In this document: in pieces, positions 33,200 through 41,877 of the stretch
How the letters are laid out: each line of letters opens with the position of its first letter
How positions within the stretch are numbered: position 1 is the stretch's first letter
NCBI GenBank assembly: GCA_963674475.2
Contig: CAXXFQ010000021.1
Coordinates: forward strand, 1-64,000
Length of the DNA: 64,000 nucleotides
Source of the DNA: CAXXFQ01 sp963674475
GTDB taxonomy: Bacteria > Planctomycetota > Planctomycetia > Pirellulales > Thermoguttaceae
Direction: 5' to 3'
The notes under the pieces: generated by a model
What the model saw: only the letters and a program-made list of their open reading frames with translations
Told to the model about the DNA's origin: nothing
Database searches by the model: none
Position numbers and translations under genes: made by a program

Positions 33200-34327
33200 T
33201 CAATGACGCACGACCAGGTCCAAGAGCCGTCGTGTCGAATGGCCGTCGAGGTGGGTGTGGAACTTCGGCATCAACTCGCGGCGTTTTGCTTGACCGACAT
33301 CGGTGCCGCCGAAGAGGCTTTGCAGTTCGACGAAAAACGCGTCGGCGTCTTCGGTGATCGGGCCGGGGATCCAGTCTCGAACTGGTGAAAGGGTCACGCC
33401 GCGTGTTTGCACGTACTCCTCGAGGTCGGCCATCATGCAGATGATCGGCCGGTCGAGCATGATGTAATCGATCACGACCGAGGAGACGTCCGAGATCAGA
33501 CAATCGGCCACCGCCAGAAGGGAGTATAGCGTCAGGTCGTGTTCTTGCAGCCACGTTTCGTCAAGGAAGAAGACGTTCGATAGGGAGCCGTGGTCGAACG
33601 CCGGCGCCAGCGGGTGCGGCTTGACCAGACAGAGGGCGTTGTTTTCCTTGAGCAGCCGGTTGAACGCACCGGTGTCGAAGTTGGGCACACTGAAGACGTT
33701 GTCGGTCGGGACGCCATCGCAATGGGAGCCGCTTTGACGAAACGTCGGAAGCCAAAAGAGGACCTTGTCGTAGTCGGAAGCCAGCCCGGCCTGCGCGAGA
33801 ATTTGCTTCTTTTGTTCGGCGTAGAGAAACAGCCGGTCGTTACGCGGCATGCCGGTGATGACGTTTCGCTCCAGCGGCACGCCGAAGGCCCGGCTGTGGA
33901 CATCCTGATAGACCGGCGACGAGACGACCGAATAGTCCGACGGCACCCCTTGCAACCCTTGCAGTCGCCCGATCCGTTTGTACCCGGCCCCGTGCCAGAG
34001 GTTCACGGTTACCTGTCGTCGGGAGGCACGGAAATCACCTAAACCGTGGGTGAAAAAAATGTATTTACTCAACAGCTGCAAGAAAAACGCCTTGAGCGTC
34101 CGTCGTCGTACGTAGTGGACCTTTTCCGAGAGTTCTTTGGGGCGATGGGGCCGGCTGGTCGAATCGAGGACGAAGACCCGTTTGACCGGAGAGTCCAATA
34201 ATCCGTTGCCGATGACAATGCTCGTATCCTCGCAGCCGGAAATGACAACCGCCCAGTTGAACTTCGGCGCGCATGCGTTGAGGACGCGCATGACGAAATA
34301 GACGCCTCTTTTCACGAATCTGGACAT
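33200..34327 (-). CDS. CDP-glycerol glycerophosphotransferase-like (TagF/TagB family)
   Basis: A 375-residue glycosyltransferase-B-like transferase of the CDP-glycerol (or CDP-ribitol) phosphotransferase family. Marks: NLWHGAGYKRIG (catalytic His-Gly motif), GMPRNDRLF, CLVKPHPLAP (substrate/donor binding) and ISDVSSVVIDYIMLDRPII. It transfers polyol-phosphate from a CDP-polyol to a growing or primed chain at the cytoplasmic membrane face. ATG 34327 was chosen by the GGGAG before it. It is the last gene after a tagD-like cytidylyltransferase and an SDR gene, and is followed by a terminator. Which polyol is used cannot be told. Confidence 0.87.
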   Translation of the reverse strand: MSRFVKRGVYFVMRVLNACAPKFNWAVVISGCEDTSIVIGNGLLDSPVKRVFVLDSTSRPHRPKELSEKVHYVRRRTLKAFFLQLLSKYIFFTHGLGDFRASRRQVTVNLWHGAGYKRIGRLQGLQGVPSDYSVVSSPVYQDVHSRAFGVPLERNVITGMPRNDRLFLYAEQKKQILAQAGLASDYDKVLFWLPTFRQSGSHCDGVPTDNVFSVPNFDTGAFNRLLKENNALCLVKPHPLAPAFDHGSLSNVFFLDETWLQEHDLTLYSLLAVADCLISDVSSVVIDYIMLDRPIICMMADLEEYVQTRGVTLSPVRDWIPGPITEDADAFFVELQSLFGGTDVGQAKRRELMPKFHTHLDGHSTRRLLDLVVRH

Positions 34328-34377
34328 GGTTTTACTTCACTCCCAAATGGCTTTGATCAAATCGCGAGGCTCGTTTT

Positions 34378-34977
34378 TTATCGTATCTCGAAATCGTTTT
34401 TCCGGACAAAAAGACTGACGCCCGGTTCGTATTTGCCGTCGAGTATTTCGAGGACCAACTCGCCGATCCGTTCCGGCGGCATCAGATTGTCGCTGGGCAG
34501 ATCGAAATGGTTTCGGAATTGGGTATCGGTCGCGCCGGGCGAAATGGCGAACGCTTGAACGCCCTCGTTGGCCATCGACTTGGTCAGCGTGATGACGCCG
34601 GCCTTCGAGGCACAGTACGAACTCCACTCCTTGTACGCGGCATACCCGGCCGTCGAGGCGATGTTGATGATGATCGCCTCGGGATGGTACTGCAGAGCCA
34701 ATCGCGAGATGAAATACGGCGCGATCAGATTGACTCGGATGTCGTTGATCCACTTCTCGGGGACCGAGTCTTTGACCGGGACCGGGTGGATCGTTCCTGC
34801 ATTGTTGACTACCACGTCGAACCCGCCGTGTTTTTCGAACAGGGCTTCGATTTGAGCGTGATTGGTCACGTCCAAATCGGCAACGTCCGGGCTAAAGACC
34901 TCGTAATCATTGCGGAGCGCCGTGGCGATCGCCGTTCCCATTCCCCCTTCACCGCCGGTAACCAGAGCCTTTTTCAT
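34378..34977 (-). CDS. Short-chain dehydrogenase/reductase
   Basis: A 199-residue Rossmann-fold NAD(P)-dependent oxidoreductase. TGGEGGMG (residues 7-14) binds the cofactor, VVVNNAGTIHP is the NNAG motif, IINIASTAGY carries the catalytic Ser region, and YCASKAG supplies the Tyr-xxx-Lys pair. Its start overlaps the tagD-like stop (ATGA). It is shorter than most SDRs but retains the full catalytic set; the C-terminus ends in KNDFEIR. Given the neighbours it probably makes or modifies a polyol phosphate precursor (such as reducing a keto-sugar-phosphate), by analogy to SDR-containing CDP-ribitol synthases. This last role is inference. Confidence 0.9.
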   Translation of the reverse strand: MKKALVTGGEGGMGTAIATALRNDYEVFSPDVADLDVTNHAQIEALFEKHGGFDVVVNNAGTIHPVPVKDSVPEKWINDIRVNLIAPYFISRLALQYHPEAIIINIASTAGYAAYKEWSSYCASKAGVITLTKSMANEGVQAFAISPGATDTQFRNHFDLPSDNLMPPERIGELVLEILDGKYEPGVSLFVRKNDFEIR

Positions 34978-35429
34978 TGCTGGACCTCAGGATGTTCGTG
35001 GACGTCGATTTCTTCAAGCTGTTTCTTGTAGACGTTGAAGACCTTTTTTTTGATATTGGTGGAACTTGACCCCTCTCCGTAGGGGAAGTAGACGGTTGTC
35101 ACGCCAACGTCTTCGAGATAGTCGTATTTTCCCTTCCAGTCGTTCCCGACGACGAAGACGTCGAAGTGCAGCTCCTTGGCCTTTTCGGTGTGATCCAACG
35201 AGTGCTGAGGGATGACGATATTGGGGTATTTCAGCGCCTCGACGATCGCCAACCGCTCTTCAAACGGGATCATGGGCGGTTTTTTATACGAACAGACCAG
35301 CTCGTCGGTGCTGACCCCGACGATGAGGATTTCTCCCAGGCCGCGGGCGTATTTGATCATTTTCAAATGGTTCGAATGAAAAAGGTCAAACGTGCCCGAC
35401 GTGTAAACGACGACTTTTCCTCCAATCAT
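34974..35429 (-). CDS. Cytidylyltransferase, TagD-like (CDP-glycerol/polyol synthesis)
   Basis: A 151-residue nucleotidyltransferase. It has GTFDLFHSNHLKMI (the HxxH form of the HxGH motif), the conserved VGVSTDELV, and YGEGSSSTNIKKKV corresponding to the RTEGISTT loop. TagD uses CTP and glycerol-3-phosphate to give CDP-glycerol; homologues use other substrates such as ribitol or mannose phosphates. AGGGAG lies 5 bases before the ATG. It heads a three-gene operon (ATGA overlap with the SDR). Teichoic-acid-like genes are unusual in Planctomycetota and are more often seen in capsule loci. The substrate is uncertain. Confidence 0.85.
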   Translation of the reverse strand: MIGGKVVVYTSGTFDLFHSNHLKMIKYARGLGEILIVGVSTDELVCSYKKPPMIPFEERLAIVEALKYPNIVIPQHSLDHTEKAKELHFDVFVVGNDWKGKYDYLEDVGVTTVYFPYGEGSSSTNIKKKVFNVYKKQLEEIDVHEHPEVQQ

Positions 35430-35618
35430 ATCACTCCCTCTCAGAGGTTCGATGAAAATGGATACAATCTTTATTATCCACGAGGTTTTCTCGATTGTCC
35501 AGGTTTAAAAACGGAGCGGAAAAGGGGATACTATTGATATAACTTCCTGTTTTGCCGAAAAAACCTGTGAAAACGGCCTGATAAGGCAAGTAACGGTTGG
35601 CTTTTAAGTGGATAATTT

Positions 35619-36038
35619 ATGCTCATTGTGAACCAAGAGATCCAAATTCCGGAGGAAGAGCTTCGGTTGACCTTTTCGCGAAGCCCGGGGCCCGGCGGGC
35701 AGAACGTCAATAAAGTCAACTCGAAAGCGACGCTTCATTGGCCGGTCGTCGCCAGTCCCAGTTTGCCCGAGGCGGTTCGAGCGCGGTTTCTGGAAAAATT
35801 TGCTAATCGAATCAATAAAGAGGGGGAGGTGGTCCTCCAAAGCTCCCGGTCGCGCGACGCGCCGGTTAACGCCCAGGACTGTAAGAACCGGCTTCTAGCG
35901 ATGCTCCAGGAGGCGACCCACAAGCCCAAAAGGCGCGTTCCGACCCGACGCACCCGTGGTTCCCAGGTTCGGCGACTCGACTCGAAGCGTCAAAAGTCGC
36001 AGAAAAAGCAAAATCGACGCCCGCCCAAAATTGACTAA
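35619..36038 (+). CDS. arfB: Alternative ribosome-rescue factor / peptidyl-tRNA hydrolase ArfB
   Basis: A 139-residue protein releasing peptides from stalled ribosomes. The domain I GGQ loop is present in SRSPGPGGQNVNKVNSK near residue 25, where the GGQ glutamine attacks the peptidyl-tRNA ester. The C-terminus is the basic tail (PKRRVPTRRTRGSQ and RQKSQKKQNRRPPK) that enters the mRNA channel. Length and tail fit ArfB (YaeJ) and not RF1/RF2. GGATAATTT before the ATG is a modest ribosome site. It is a single gene between the teichoic-like operon and tRNA-Arg. Confidence 0.93.
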   Translation: MLIVNQEIQIPEEELRLTFSRSPGPGGQNVNKVNSKATLHWPVVASPSLPEAVRARFLEKFANRINKEGEVVLQSSRSRDAPVNAQDCKNRLLAMLQEATHKPKRRVPTRRTRGSQVRRLDSKRQKSQKKQNRRPPKID

Positions 36039-36199
36039 CGCGGTGGTGAGCTTTTTTCTAGGGGAGAACCGCTCTTGTTTCGTTGAAAAAATGAAGTAGA
36101 ATAAAACGCTTCCTTCTCCCCCAAGGGGGGAGGGAAACCGGCTTGCCGAACGTGCCATAATGATACGTGTCGTTATTATACGTCCCAGATAAGCTCCAA

Positions 36200-36272
36200 G
36201 CGCCCGTAGCTCAATGGATAGAGCAGCTGACTTCTAATCCGCAGGTTGCAGGTTCGAGTCCTGCCGGGCGTG
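36200..36272 (+). tRNA. tRNA-Arg (TCT)
   Basis: Cloverleaf of 73 bases: acceptor GCGCCCG/CGGGCGT (one G-T), D-arm GCTC..GAGC, anticodon loop CTTCTAA (anticodon TCT), and T-arm GCAGG TTCGAGT CCTGC. The anticodon stem contains one T-C mismatch (GCTGA/TCCGC). The discriminator is G; CCA is not encoded. Confidence 0.95.
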
Positions 36273-36281
36273 CTTTTAATC

Positions 36282-36328
36282 AAACCGCCGCAGATGGAAA
36301 TAAGTCTTTCCGTTTGCGGCGGTTTTTT
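36282..36328 (+). terminator. Terminator after tRNA-Arg
   Basis: AACCGCCGCA pairs with TGCGGCGGTT, with further pairing of the inner GGAAA/TTTCC, followed by a T7 run. Confidence 0.92.
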
Positions 36329-36805
36329 TATTGTTGGGTTTCAGCGTGCACGGAATAAACTAGCCAAAGTTTTTACTTTTGCTGGTGTATCATTCTTTCT
36401 GTAAGGGAGAAACAAGGCTGGTCCTGCTCTGCGGAGGCGAGTGTAGCGGGCCGTGGAACGACATTTCCCCAATCTTGATAGGCGGCTTCGTCGTCTTCCA
36501 TTGCCCATGACATTTTTCCGCTTGGCACAGCTTTCAATGTGGATCTGGCCGACTTTTAAACCCTTAATCTTAACCTAAAACGTACATTCGTGCCCCTGCG
36601 CCAGGAATGGGGTTCTTTTCGTAGTAGCTCGTCCGTTTTTAGGAAGAGCAAATGTCGATTCTTACAAAACTTTTACGTCATAAGTCTCGTACTGGCTATG
36701 AGAAAAGGTTATGCTGGGTGGTCGAGGTTGTTTTCTAGGTGGAGCCTTTCTTCTATGGTGGCTTCATCTACACACCATATGGAAAAAATGTCAAGGCAGA
36801 TATTA
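36329..36805. other. Spacer before the flavin monooxygenase gene
   Basis: About 475 bases. The frame of the next gene is open from 36590, but the extra 72 codons lack a ribosome site and family-like pattern, so they are not called. Promoter elements should be here; none is clear. Confidence 0.5.
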
Positions 36806-38266
36806 ATGAAAACAAACCGATCTCAACCGAGGATCATTCAGGGCGGAATGGGCGTCGCGGTTTCTTCCTGGAAACTCGTTCAAGCGGTGGCGAAAGAGGG
36901 CCAGCTGGGGGTTCTCTCGGGGACCGGCTTGGAGACCGTTTTGGCGCGTCGGCTTCAGTTGGGTGATCTTGACGGGAGCATTCGTCGGGCGTTGGACGTT
37001 TTTCCCAACCATGAAATCGCTGAACGGATTTACGAACGTTACCATATTCCAGGCGGCAAATCGCCCGAAGCTTCTTTCATCCCGATTCCGCCCAATAAGC
37101 TTGAAATGACGCGGGAAGCTGTTGAATTGGTGGTGGTGGCCAATTTTGTCGAGGTTTATCTCGCCAAAGAGGATCATGACGGGCTGGTAGGGATCAACTA
37201 CCTCGAAAAAATACAACTTCCGACCTTGCCGTCGATCTTCGGAGCGATGTTGGCCGGGGTCGACTACATTCTTATGGGAGCGGGAATACCGCGGACTATT
37301 CCCGGCATCCTGGATCGGTTATGCGAAGGCAAGCCGGTCGAGTTGCCGTTATACGTTCAGGGAGCGGGCCCAAAAGATTCTTTTGTCTCTCACTTCGATC
37401 CGGCTTCGCTGTTTGAGGAAGGCGTGCCCTGGCTCGAGCGGCCCCGTTTCTTGGCAATCGTTTCGTCTTCGACGTTGGCAACCATGCTCGTTCGCAAGAG
37501 TAACGGGTACGTCGACGGTTTCGTTGTCGAAGGCCCTACGGCCGGCGGGCATAACGCTCCGCCGCGAGGGAAGATGACCTGCAACGATCGCGGTGAGCCC
37601 ATTTACGGTGACCGAGATATCCCGGATTTGGAGGTTTTCCGTTCGTTGGGCCGACCGTTTTGGTTGGCCGGATCATACGGTTCCCCCGAGCGAATGGTCG
37701 AAGCGATTCGGGCGGGAGCCGTCGGGATTCAGGTAGGCACCCCCTTTGCTTTCTGTGAGGAATCCGGCTTGGATCCTCAGGTCAAACGTCACGCATTGGA
37801 TATGAGTCGTCAGAAAAAGTGTGAGGTACTGACCGATCCGCTCGCCTCGCCGACGGGATTTCCGTTCAAAGTTCTCGCGGTTCCTGGTTCTCTTTCGGAA
37901 GAGGGAGTCGATTGCCATCGACGACGCATCTGCGATCTGGGACATCTCCGTCAAGCTTACAAACGCGATGACGGTTCGCTTGGTTGGCGATGTCCGGCCG
38001 AGCCGATCGAAAATTATCTCAAAAAAGGAGGCAAAGTAGGCGAGACGGTTGGACGTAAGTGTCTTTGCAACTCGCTTATGGCAAACGTGAGCCTGGGACA
38101 AGTTCGCCCGGACGGTTATGAGGAAAAAATGCTCGTCACGTGTGGCGACGAGGTAGGGCAGGTTACCAAATTCCTTTCGTCGCCGGAGGCCGAATCGTAT
38201 TCCGCCCAAGAGGTGATAGAAAATCTGCTCTCGGGAATCCCCGGGCCCGAGGTTGTAGCTACCTAA
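36806..38266 (+). CDS. Nitronate monooxygenase / NAD(P)H-dependent flavin oxidoreductase-like
   Basis: A 486-residue TIM-barrel FMN enzyme of the 2-nitropropane dioxygenase family. RIIQGGMGVAVSS is the first flavin strand; MGAGIPRTIPGIL and FVVEGPTAGGHNAPPRG correspond to the substrate/flavin loops with the conserved GGH; WLAGSYGSPERMVEAIRAGAVGIQVGTPFAFCEES (in two parts) is the C-terminal phosphate-binding strand. Beyond the core, the C-terminus has CHRRRICDLGHLRQAY and a CLCN cysteine pair. ATG 36806 is favoured because AAGG lies 9 bases upstream; alternatives exist at 36779 and 36788. Substrate unknown; true nitronates are one possibility. Related large members occur in PfaD-like pathways. 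Confidence 0.85.
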   Translation: MKTNRSQPRIIQGGMGVAVSSWKLVQAVAKEGQLGVLSGTGLETVLARRLQLGDLDGSIRRALDVFPNHEIAERIYERYHIPGGKSPEASFIPIPPNKLEMTREAVELVVVANFVEVYLAKEDHDGLVGINYLEKIQLPTLPSIFGAMLAGVDYILMGAGIPRTIPGILDRLCEGKPVELPLYVQGAGPKDSFVSHFDPASLFEEGVPWLERPRFLAIVSSSTLATMLVRKSNGYVDGFVVEGPTAGGHNAPPRGKMTCNDRGEPIYGDRDIPDLEVFRSLGRPFWLAGSYGSPERMVEAIRAGAVGIQVGTPFAFCEESGLDPQVKRHALDMSRQKKCEVLTDPLASPTGFPFKVLAVPGSLSEEGVDCHRRRICDLGHLRQAYKRDDGSLGWRCPAEPIENYLKKGGKVGETVGRKCLCNSLMANVSLGQVRPDGYEEKMLVTCGDEVGQVTKFLSSPEAESYSAQEVIENLLSGIPGPEVVAT

Positions 38267-38459
38267 GGCGTGGATCCTTTTTGTCCCTTTTTTGACACCA
38301 AACCCTCTCCCGGTCGTGAGTTTCGGCGGGCGGTAGGGGTTCCGACTCCATCGTGATTTTCAAATCGGTGCGGCAGCACCAACCCGCTCCCGGTCGTACC
38401 GGGCCGTGAGTTTCTGTGGGCGAATGCGTGCGGCTTGGCTCGCTTTAGAAATGTTTTAA

Positions 38460-38613
38460 GCGAGGGTGCGTGCATTCTTTCGGTACCGGTCCTCCCGGCC
38501 TGCCGTCTTTGAGCCGGTAACTTTCGTCGGTCGTTTCTCGAATATGGCAGTGGTGCGTCAGCCGGTCCATTGCTCGAACGGGAAGTTCGTCGTGGCAATG
38601 CCCCAATCTTCAG
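38460..38613 (-). pseudogene. Remnant of an IS21-family istB ATPase gene
   Basis: Read on the minus strand, 38613 leftward gives AEDWGIATTNFPFEQWT, then in a neighbouring frame RLTHHCHI, ETTDESYRL and KDG. These match the C-terminus of IstB (NLPFEEWT...LLDRLTHHxHILE..GDSYRL) with about a dozen residues and the frame lost in the middle. The rest of the gene and istA are absent. It lies 17 bases from the stop of the kinase gene. Confidence 0.75.
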
Positions 38614-38630
38614 CTGTAACGAGGAAAGCA

Positions 38631-39806
38631 CTATTGATCGGGGTAATGAGCGACAATCTGTTTCGTTCTTACCAGATCGTACGTGCCTGCATCCCAGCGT
38701 GGCAGCTCGGCATACTCGAACTCCACGCGGCACGTTCGCGTGCGAAGATTGCGCACGGTGCAGGGCGTGGTGTAAGCATTCCCTTTGGGATCGCATTGCA
38801 GGACGCCATCAAGGTAAATCTTCGCCTCGTACGGCTGGGTCACGAAACTCACATCACACACACCCTCTGGCGAAGAACTAAAATTCCAGGCAGCCAGTGT
38901 GCCCATTGCAACCATAGCGGCGGTACAGATTGCCCATAAAAGACGGCGGCCGGGTGAAGGACGGGCAATTTGGCCGGGCATCGCCAACTCGGCAAGCATC
39001 GCCTGTGCGTCGACCGGCCGTCGCTCCGGCACACGCTCACACGCGTGAAGGACCAGCCGAAGCAGTTTGGCGAGGGCCAAGTTGTTACGCACGCAATTCG
39101 CCTGATGGCCCAACCTGGGAAAGTCGTTGACCGGCAGCCCGCTTATCATTTCATAGATAACCAATCCGGCGGCGTAGACGTCGGCCCGAATATCCATGCG
39201 TCCGTCGGGCGGCATGTACTTTTGCGTGCCCATCCGAGAGACCAACGGATGGACTTCGGTCACCAGGCCGAAATCGGCCAATTTCAACTGGCCATCGACG
39301 AACAGACAGTTGGCCGGTTTCACGTCGCGATGGACCATGCCGGCCGCATGCAGCGAGGCCAGTCCGGCCAAGAGCTGACAGGCATAGTCCCTACAGAGTT
39401 CGGCCGAAAGAGGCCCCGCTTGAAGCCGAGTTTGCAGGCTGGCTGGCTGGTAATTCGGCTTGTTCGAAGCGGGCCCACCCCCAACGTCGTCGGCCGGATC
39501 CATGACGTAGAAGAGATGGCGAGCTGTCTTGCCGACGTGGTGGATGGTCACGAGGTTCGAATGGTGGCGGCCGAGATTGGCCTGCAGACGTGTGAGCGAA
39601 GCGATCTCGCGGGCCGCGGGGCTCGTTTGGCCCGGCTCGTGCAAGGGGATTATTTTGATCGCCCGAAGCTGTCCGGTCGTGCGATTGGTGGCAAGCCAAA
39701 CCTCGCCGAACCCGCCCCGACCCACCGGGCGGATCAAATCGAAGTCGGGCACGTCGGGTGGGCCTTGCTCTTTGCCCGAGAACGAGTTCGTCTGATGCTG
39801 ATCCAC
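38631..39806 (-). CDS. Serine/threonine protein kinase with PEGA domain
   Basis: A 391-residue membrane kinase. The N-lobe has the loop GRGGFGEV (29-36) and Lys 51; the catalytic HRDVKPAN starts at 159, DFG at 178. The activation segment reads MGTQKYMPPD, replacing the usual APE with PPD. A transmembrane helix lies at about 285-305, then an extracytoplasmic PEGA-type domain (FVTQPYEAKIYLDGVL; YTTPCTVRNLR). The start is GTG 39806 with GGAG 10 bases before, inside the stop of the ECF gene, so sigma and kinase are co-translated. The kinase would phosphorylate this sigma factor or other clients, as known for STK-linked ECF groups; that role is inference. Confidence 0.9.
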   Translation of the reverse strand: MDQHQTNSFSGKEQGPPDVPDFDLIRPVGRGGFGEVWLATNRTTGQLRAIKIIPLHEPGQTSPAAREIASLTRLQANLGRHHSNLVTIHHVGKTARHLFYVMDPADDVGGGPASNKPNYQPASLQTRLQAGPLSAELCRDYACQLLAGLASLHAAGMVHRDVKPANCLFVDGQLKLADFGLVTEVHPLVSRMGTQKYMPPDGRMDIRADVYAAGLVIYEMISGLPVNDFPRLGHQANCVRNNLALAKLLRLVLHACERVPERRPVDAQAMLAELAMPGQIARPSPGRRLLWAICTAAMVAMGTLAAWNFSSSPEGVCDVSFVTQPYEAKIYLDGVLQCDPKGNAYTTPCTVRNLRTRTCRVEFEYAELPRWDAGTYDLVRTKQIVAHYPDQ

Positions 39807-39819
39807 CGTAGCGCTACTC

Positions 39820-40524
39820 CTATCTCGAATACATCGTTTGCTGGACCTGCGCAGTGACGGAACGTTCGACGGCAGCGGGGGGGCGATGTTTTAGGGCCTG
39901 TTTGATGCGGTCCGCAAGTTGACCTTTCTCGCGATAGGTTGCACCAAGATCCATGAGCCGCCCAATAACTCGCTTGTTGGCTTTATAGACCGCGTTGCGA
40001 GAGAGGCCGGTGAGTCGACCCGCCTCGCCGCCAGACAAACCCTCCAACGTAACCAGTTCGAAGGCCAGGTAGGCCCGCGCGTTGCTCTCCCGTCGCACCA
40101 CATCCAACAGCGCAAGCAGCAGACCGCCTTCGAAGGCCGCCTCCCAAGCATCGTCCGGAGCTTGCTGATCGGCCGCCTGATCCAGTGCGCAATTGTCCAG
40201 CGAGTCCTTGTCCAAGTTACCACCGACACCTCGTAGCCGATTCGCAGGTCTGCGGCGATGTTCGGCCACCTTGTTGCGGACCACGGTGCCCAGCCAGCCG
40301 CGAAAGCGACCGCGAGCCGGATCGTACTGATAGACGTCGCGATGCTGGAAGATCGTGAGCATTACCTCCTGGACAATTTCCTCGGCCGTATGCTCCGAGC
40401 AGCCACGACGTTTGGCAAAGCCGTAGATCGTCGGCCAGTACTGCTCAAAGAACTCGTCCCAAGCCAAGGCGTTGGCCCCGTCGCCAAGCCGCTCCAAGAG
40501 TGTTGCTCGCGTAGTATTTACCAT
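39820..40524 (-). CDS. ECF-family RNA polymerase sigma factor
   Basis: A 234-residue sigma factor of the planctomycete ECF type. Region 2 holds WDEFFEQYWPTIYGFAKRRG and the -10-binding helix TAEEIVQEVMLTIFQ, with RFRGWLGTVVRNKVAEHRRR. Region 4 is YLAFELVTLEGLSGGEAGRL (in part) plus TGLSRNAVYKANKRVIGRL as the -35 helix-turn-helix. An ECF partner with a linked Ser/Thr kinase, no anti-sigma factor, fits the STK-linked ECF group. ATG 40524 has no visible ribosome site. It is divergent from the FGE-like gene across 261 bases, making that gene a natural target. Confidence 0.9.
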   Translation of the reverse strand: MVNTTRATLLERLGDGANALAWDEFFEQYWPTIYGFAKRRGCSEHTAEEIVQEVMLTIFQHRDVYQYDPARGRFRGWLGTVVRNKVAEHRRRPANRLRGVGGNLDKDSLDNCALDQAADQQAPDDAWEAAFEGGLLLALLDVVRRESNARAYLAFELVTLEGLSGGEAGRLTGLSRNAVYKANKRVIGRLMDLGATYREKGQLADRIKQALKHRPPAAVERSVTAQVQQTMYSR

Positions 40525-40785
40525 AAAACGATATTAAAATAAAATCCGCTTTTTTTCAAGACAAGGTGGCTGATTTTCATGGCGAAGCGCATATTCTAAG
40601 TAGAGCCGGTGTCGAGGACAGCCGGGGCAATTCTGATGAGGCTCCTTCGACCCGGCGAATAAGAAATTTCCCGGCGGAGGGTGCGACTTGCCTAGCCGTA
40701 CTGGGAAGCTGATATTTCGGTCTTTGTACTCTTCCGAGCGTGTTCGGGTTTCAATTCACTGTTATTAACGAGAAGGAGACAAACC

Positions 40786-41838
40786 ATGGGGTATCGTAGT
40801 TGGATAATGGCGCCCGCATTGGCCCTGGTAACGCTGATGGCAGTCGCGGCGTGTGCCGACGTGTTCAACTTGCCTACGGGCCAGACGAGTTTGGATTTTG
40901 TCACCGTGGGCGATCCGGGCAACACCGGCGAACCAAGCAGGCTCGCTGAAGGGGACCCCACGTACTACGGTGCGGTAGACTACACGTACCAGATCGGCAA
41001 GTATGACGTGACGACAGCTCAGTACTGCGAGTTTCTCAACGCGGTTGCGAAAACGGACAACTATGGTCTGTACAACTTCAGAATGGACGCGGGTTATTAT
41101 TCGACGGTGGCCATCACTCAAAGCGGTAGTCCGGGCAGCTACAGCTATTCGGTTACCGGCAGTTACAGCGAGAAGGAGAATTGTCCCGTATTCGCGGTCG
41201 GTTGGGGCGACGCGGCCCGGTTCTGTAACTGGCTGCATAATGGCCAGCCCACCGGTGATCAGGGATTGGGCACGACGGAGACCGGGGCATACACGCTCAA
41301 CGGCGCGGTCACAAGCGAGGATCTTATGGCTGTCACCCGTAACGCGGACGCCAATTATTTCCTTCCGTCAGAAGACGAATGGTATAAAGCGGCCTTTTAC
41401 AAGGGTGGCGGGACCGATGCCGGTTATTGGCTATACCCGACCCAAAGTGACGACGAGCCTAGCAACGTCTTTTCCGCAACCGGGACGAACCACGCCAACT
41501 ATTACGACGGCGACTATACCGACCCAACGAATAAACTGACGCCAGTCGGTGCGTTTGAGGCTTCGCCCGGTCCTTATGGCACGTATGACATGGGAGGCAA
41601 TCTCTGGAAGTGGAACGAGGCGGTCCCTCACGGTACTTCACGAGGTTTACGCGGTGGGGATTGCCACCTCCCCTCCGACCGCTTGACCTCCTCCTACTAC
41701 TACAGCAGCCCCGCGGCGGACGCGTATAGTACGGTCGGTTTCCGCGTGGCGAGTGTTCCCGAGCCCGGTACCGTCGCCATGCTGGGTGGAATCTTCGCGA
41801 TGATGTTACTATACTTGAGACGTAAAAACTGTGCGTAA
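40786..41838 (+). CDS. Secreted formylglycine-generating-enzyme-like protein with PEP-CTERM signal
   Basis: A 350-residue exported protein. The signal peptide MGYRSWIMAPALALVTLMAV and ATG 40786 (AAGGAG 7 bases before) are clear. The body matches the SUMF1/FGE-sulfatase fold: YQIGKYDVTTAQYCEFLNAV, CPVFAVGWGDAARFCNW, FLPSEDEWYKAAFYKG, YDMGGNLWKWNEA and RGLRGGDCH, ending in VGFRVAS. A PEP-CTERM tail (VPEPGTVAML plus helix and RRK) anchors or sorts it. Whether the active-site cysteine pair of true FGE is retained is unclear, so it may instead be a non-catalytic carbohydrate-binding relative. The linked ECF/kinase genes suggest joint control. Confidence 0.88.
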   Translation: MGYRSWIMAPALALVTLMAVAACADVFNLPTGQTSLDFVTVGDPGNTGEPSRLAEGDPTYYGAVDYTYQIGKYDVTTAQYCEFLNAVAKTDNYGLYNFRMDAGYYSTVAITQSGSPGSYSYSVTGSYSEKENCPVFAVGWGDAARFCNWLHNGQPTGDQGLGTTETGAYTLNGAVTSEDLMAVTRNADANYFLPSEDEWYKAAFYKGGGTDAGYWLYPTQSDDEPSNVFSATGTNHANYYDGDYTDPTNKLTPVGAFEASPGPYGTYDMGGNLWKWNEAVPHGTSRGLRGGDCHLPSDRLTSSYYYSSPAADAYSTVGFRVASVPEPGTVAMLGGIFAMMLLYLRRKNCA

Positions 41839-41877
41839 AGAATAGGCAAAATGACCTTGCGTGAAGGAAAGGAAACC

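Noticed and set aside
36590..36805. 72-codon N-terminal extension of the flavin monooxygenase
   Set aside because: No family start, no ribosome site; the call begins at ATG 36806.
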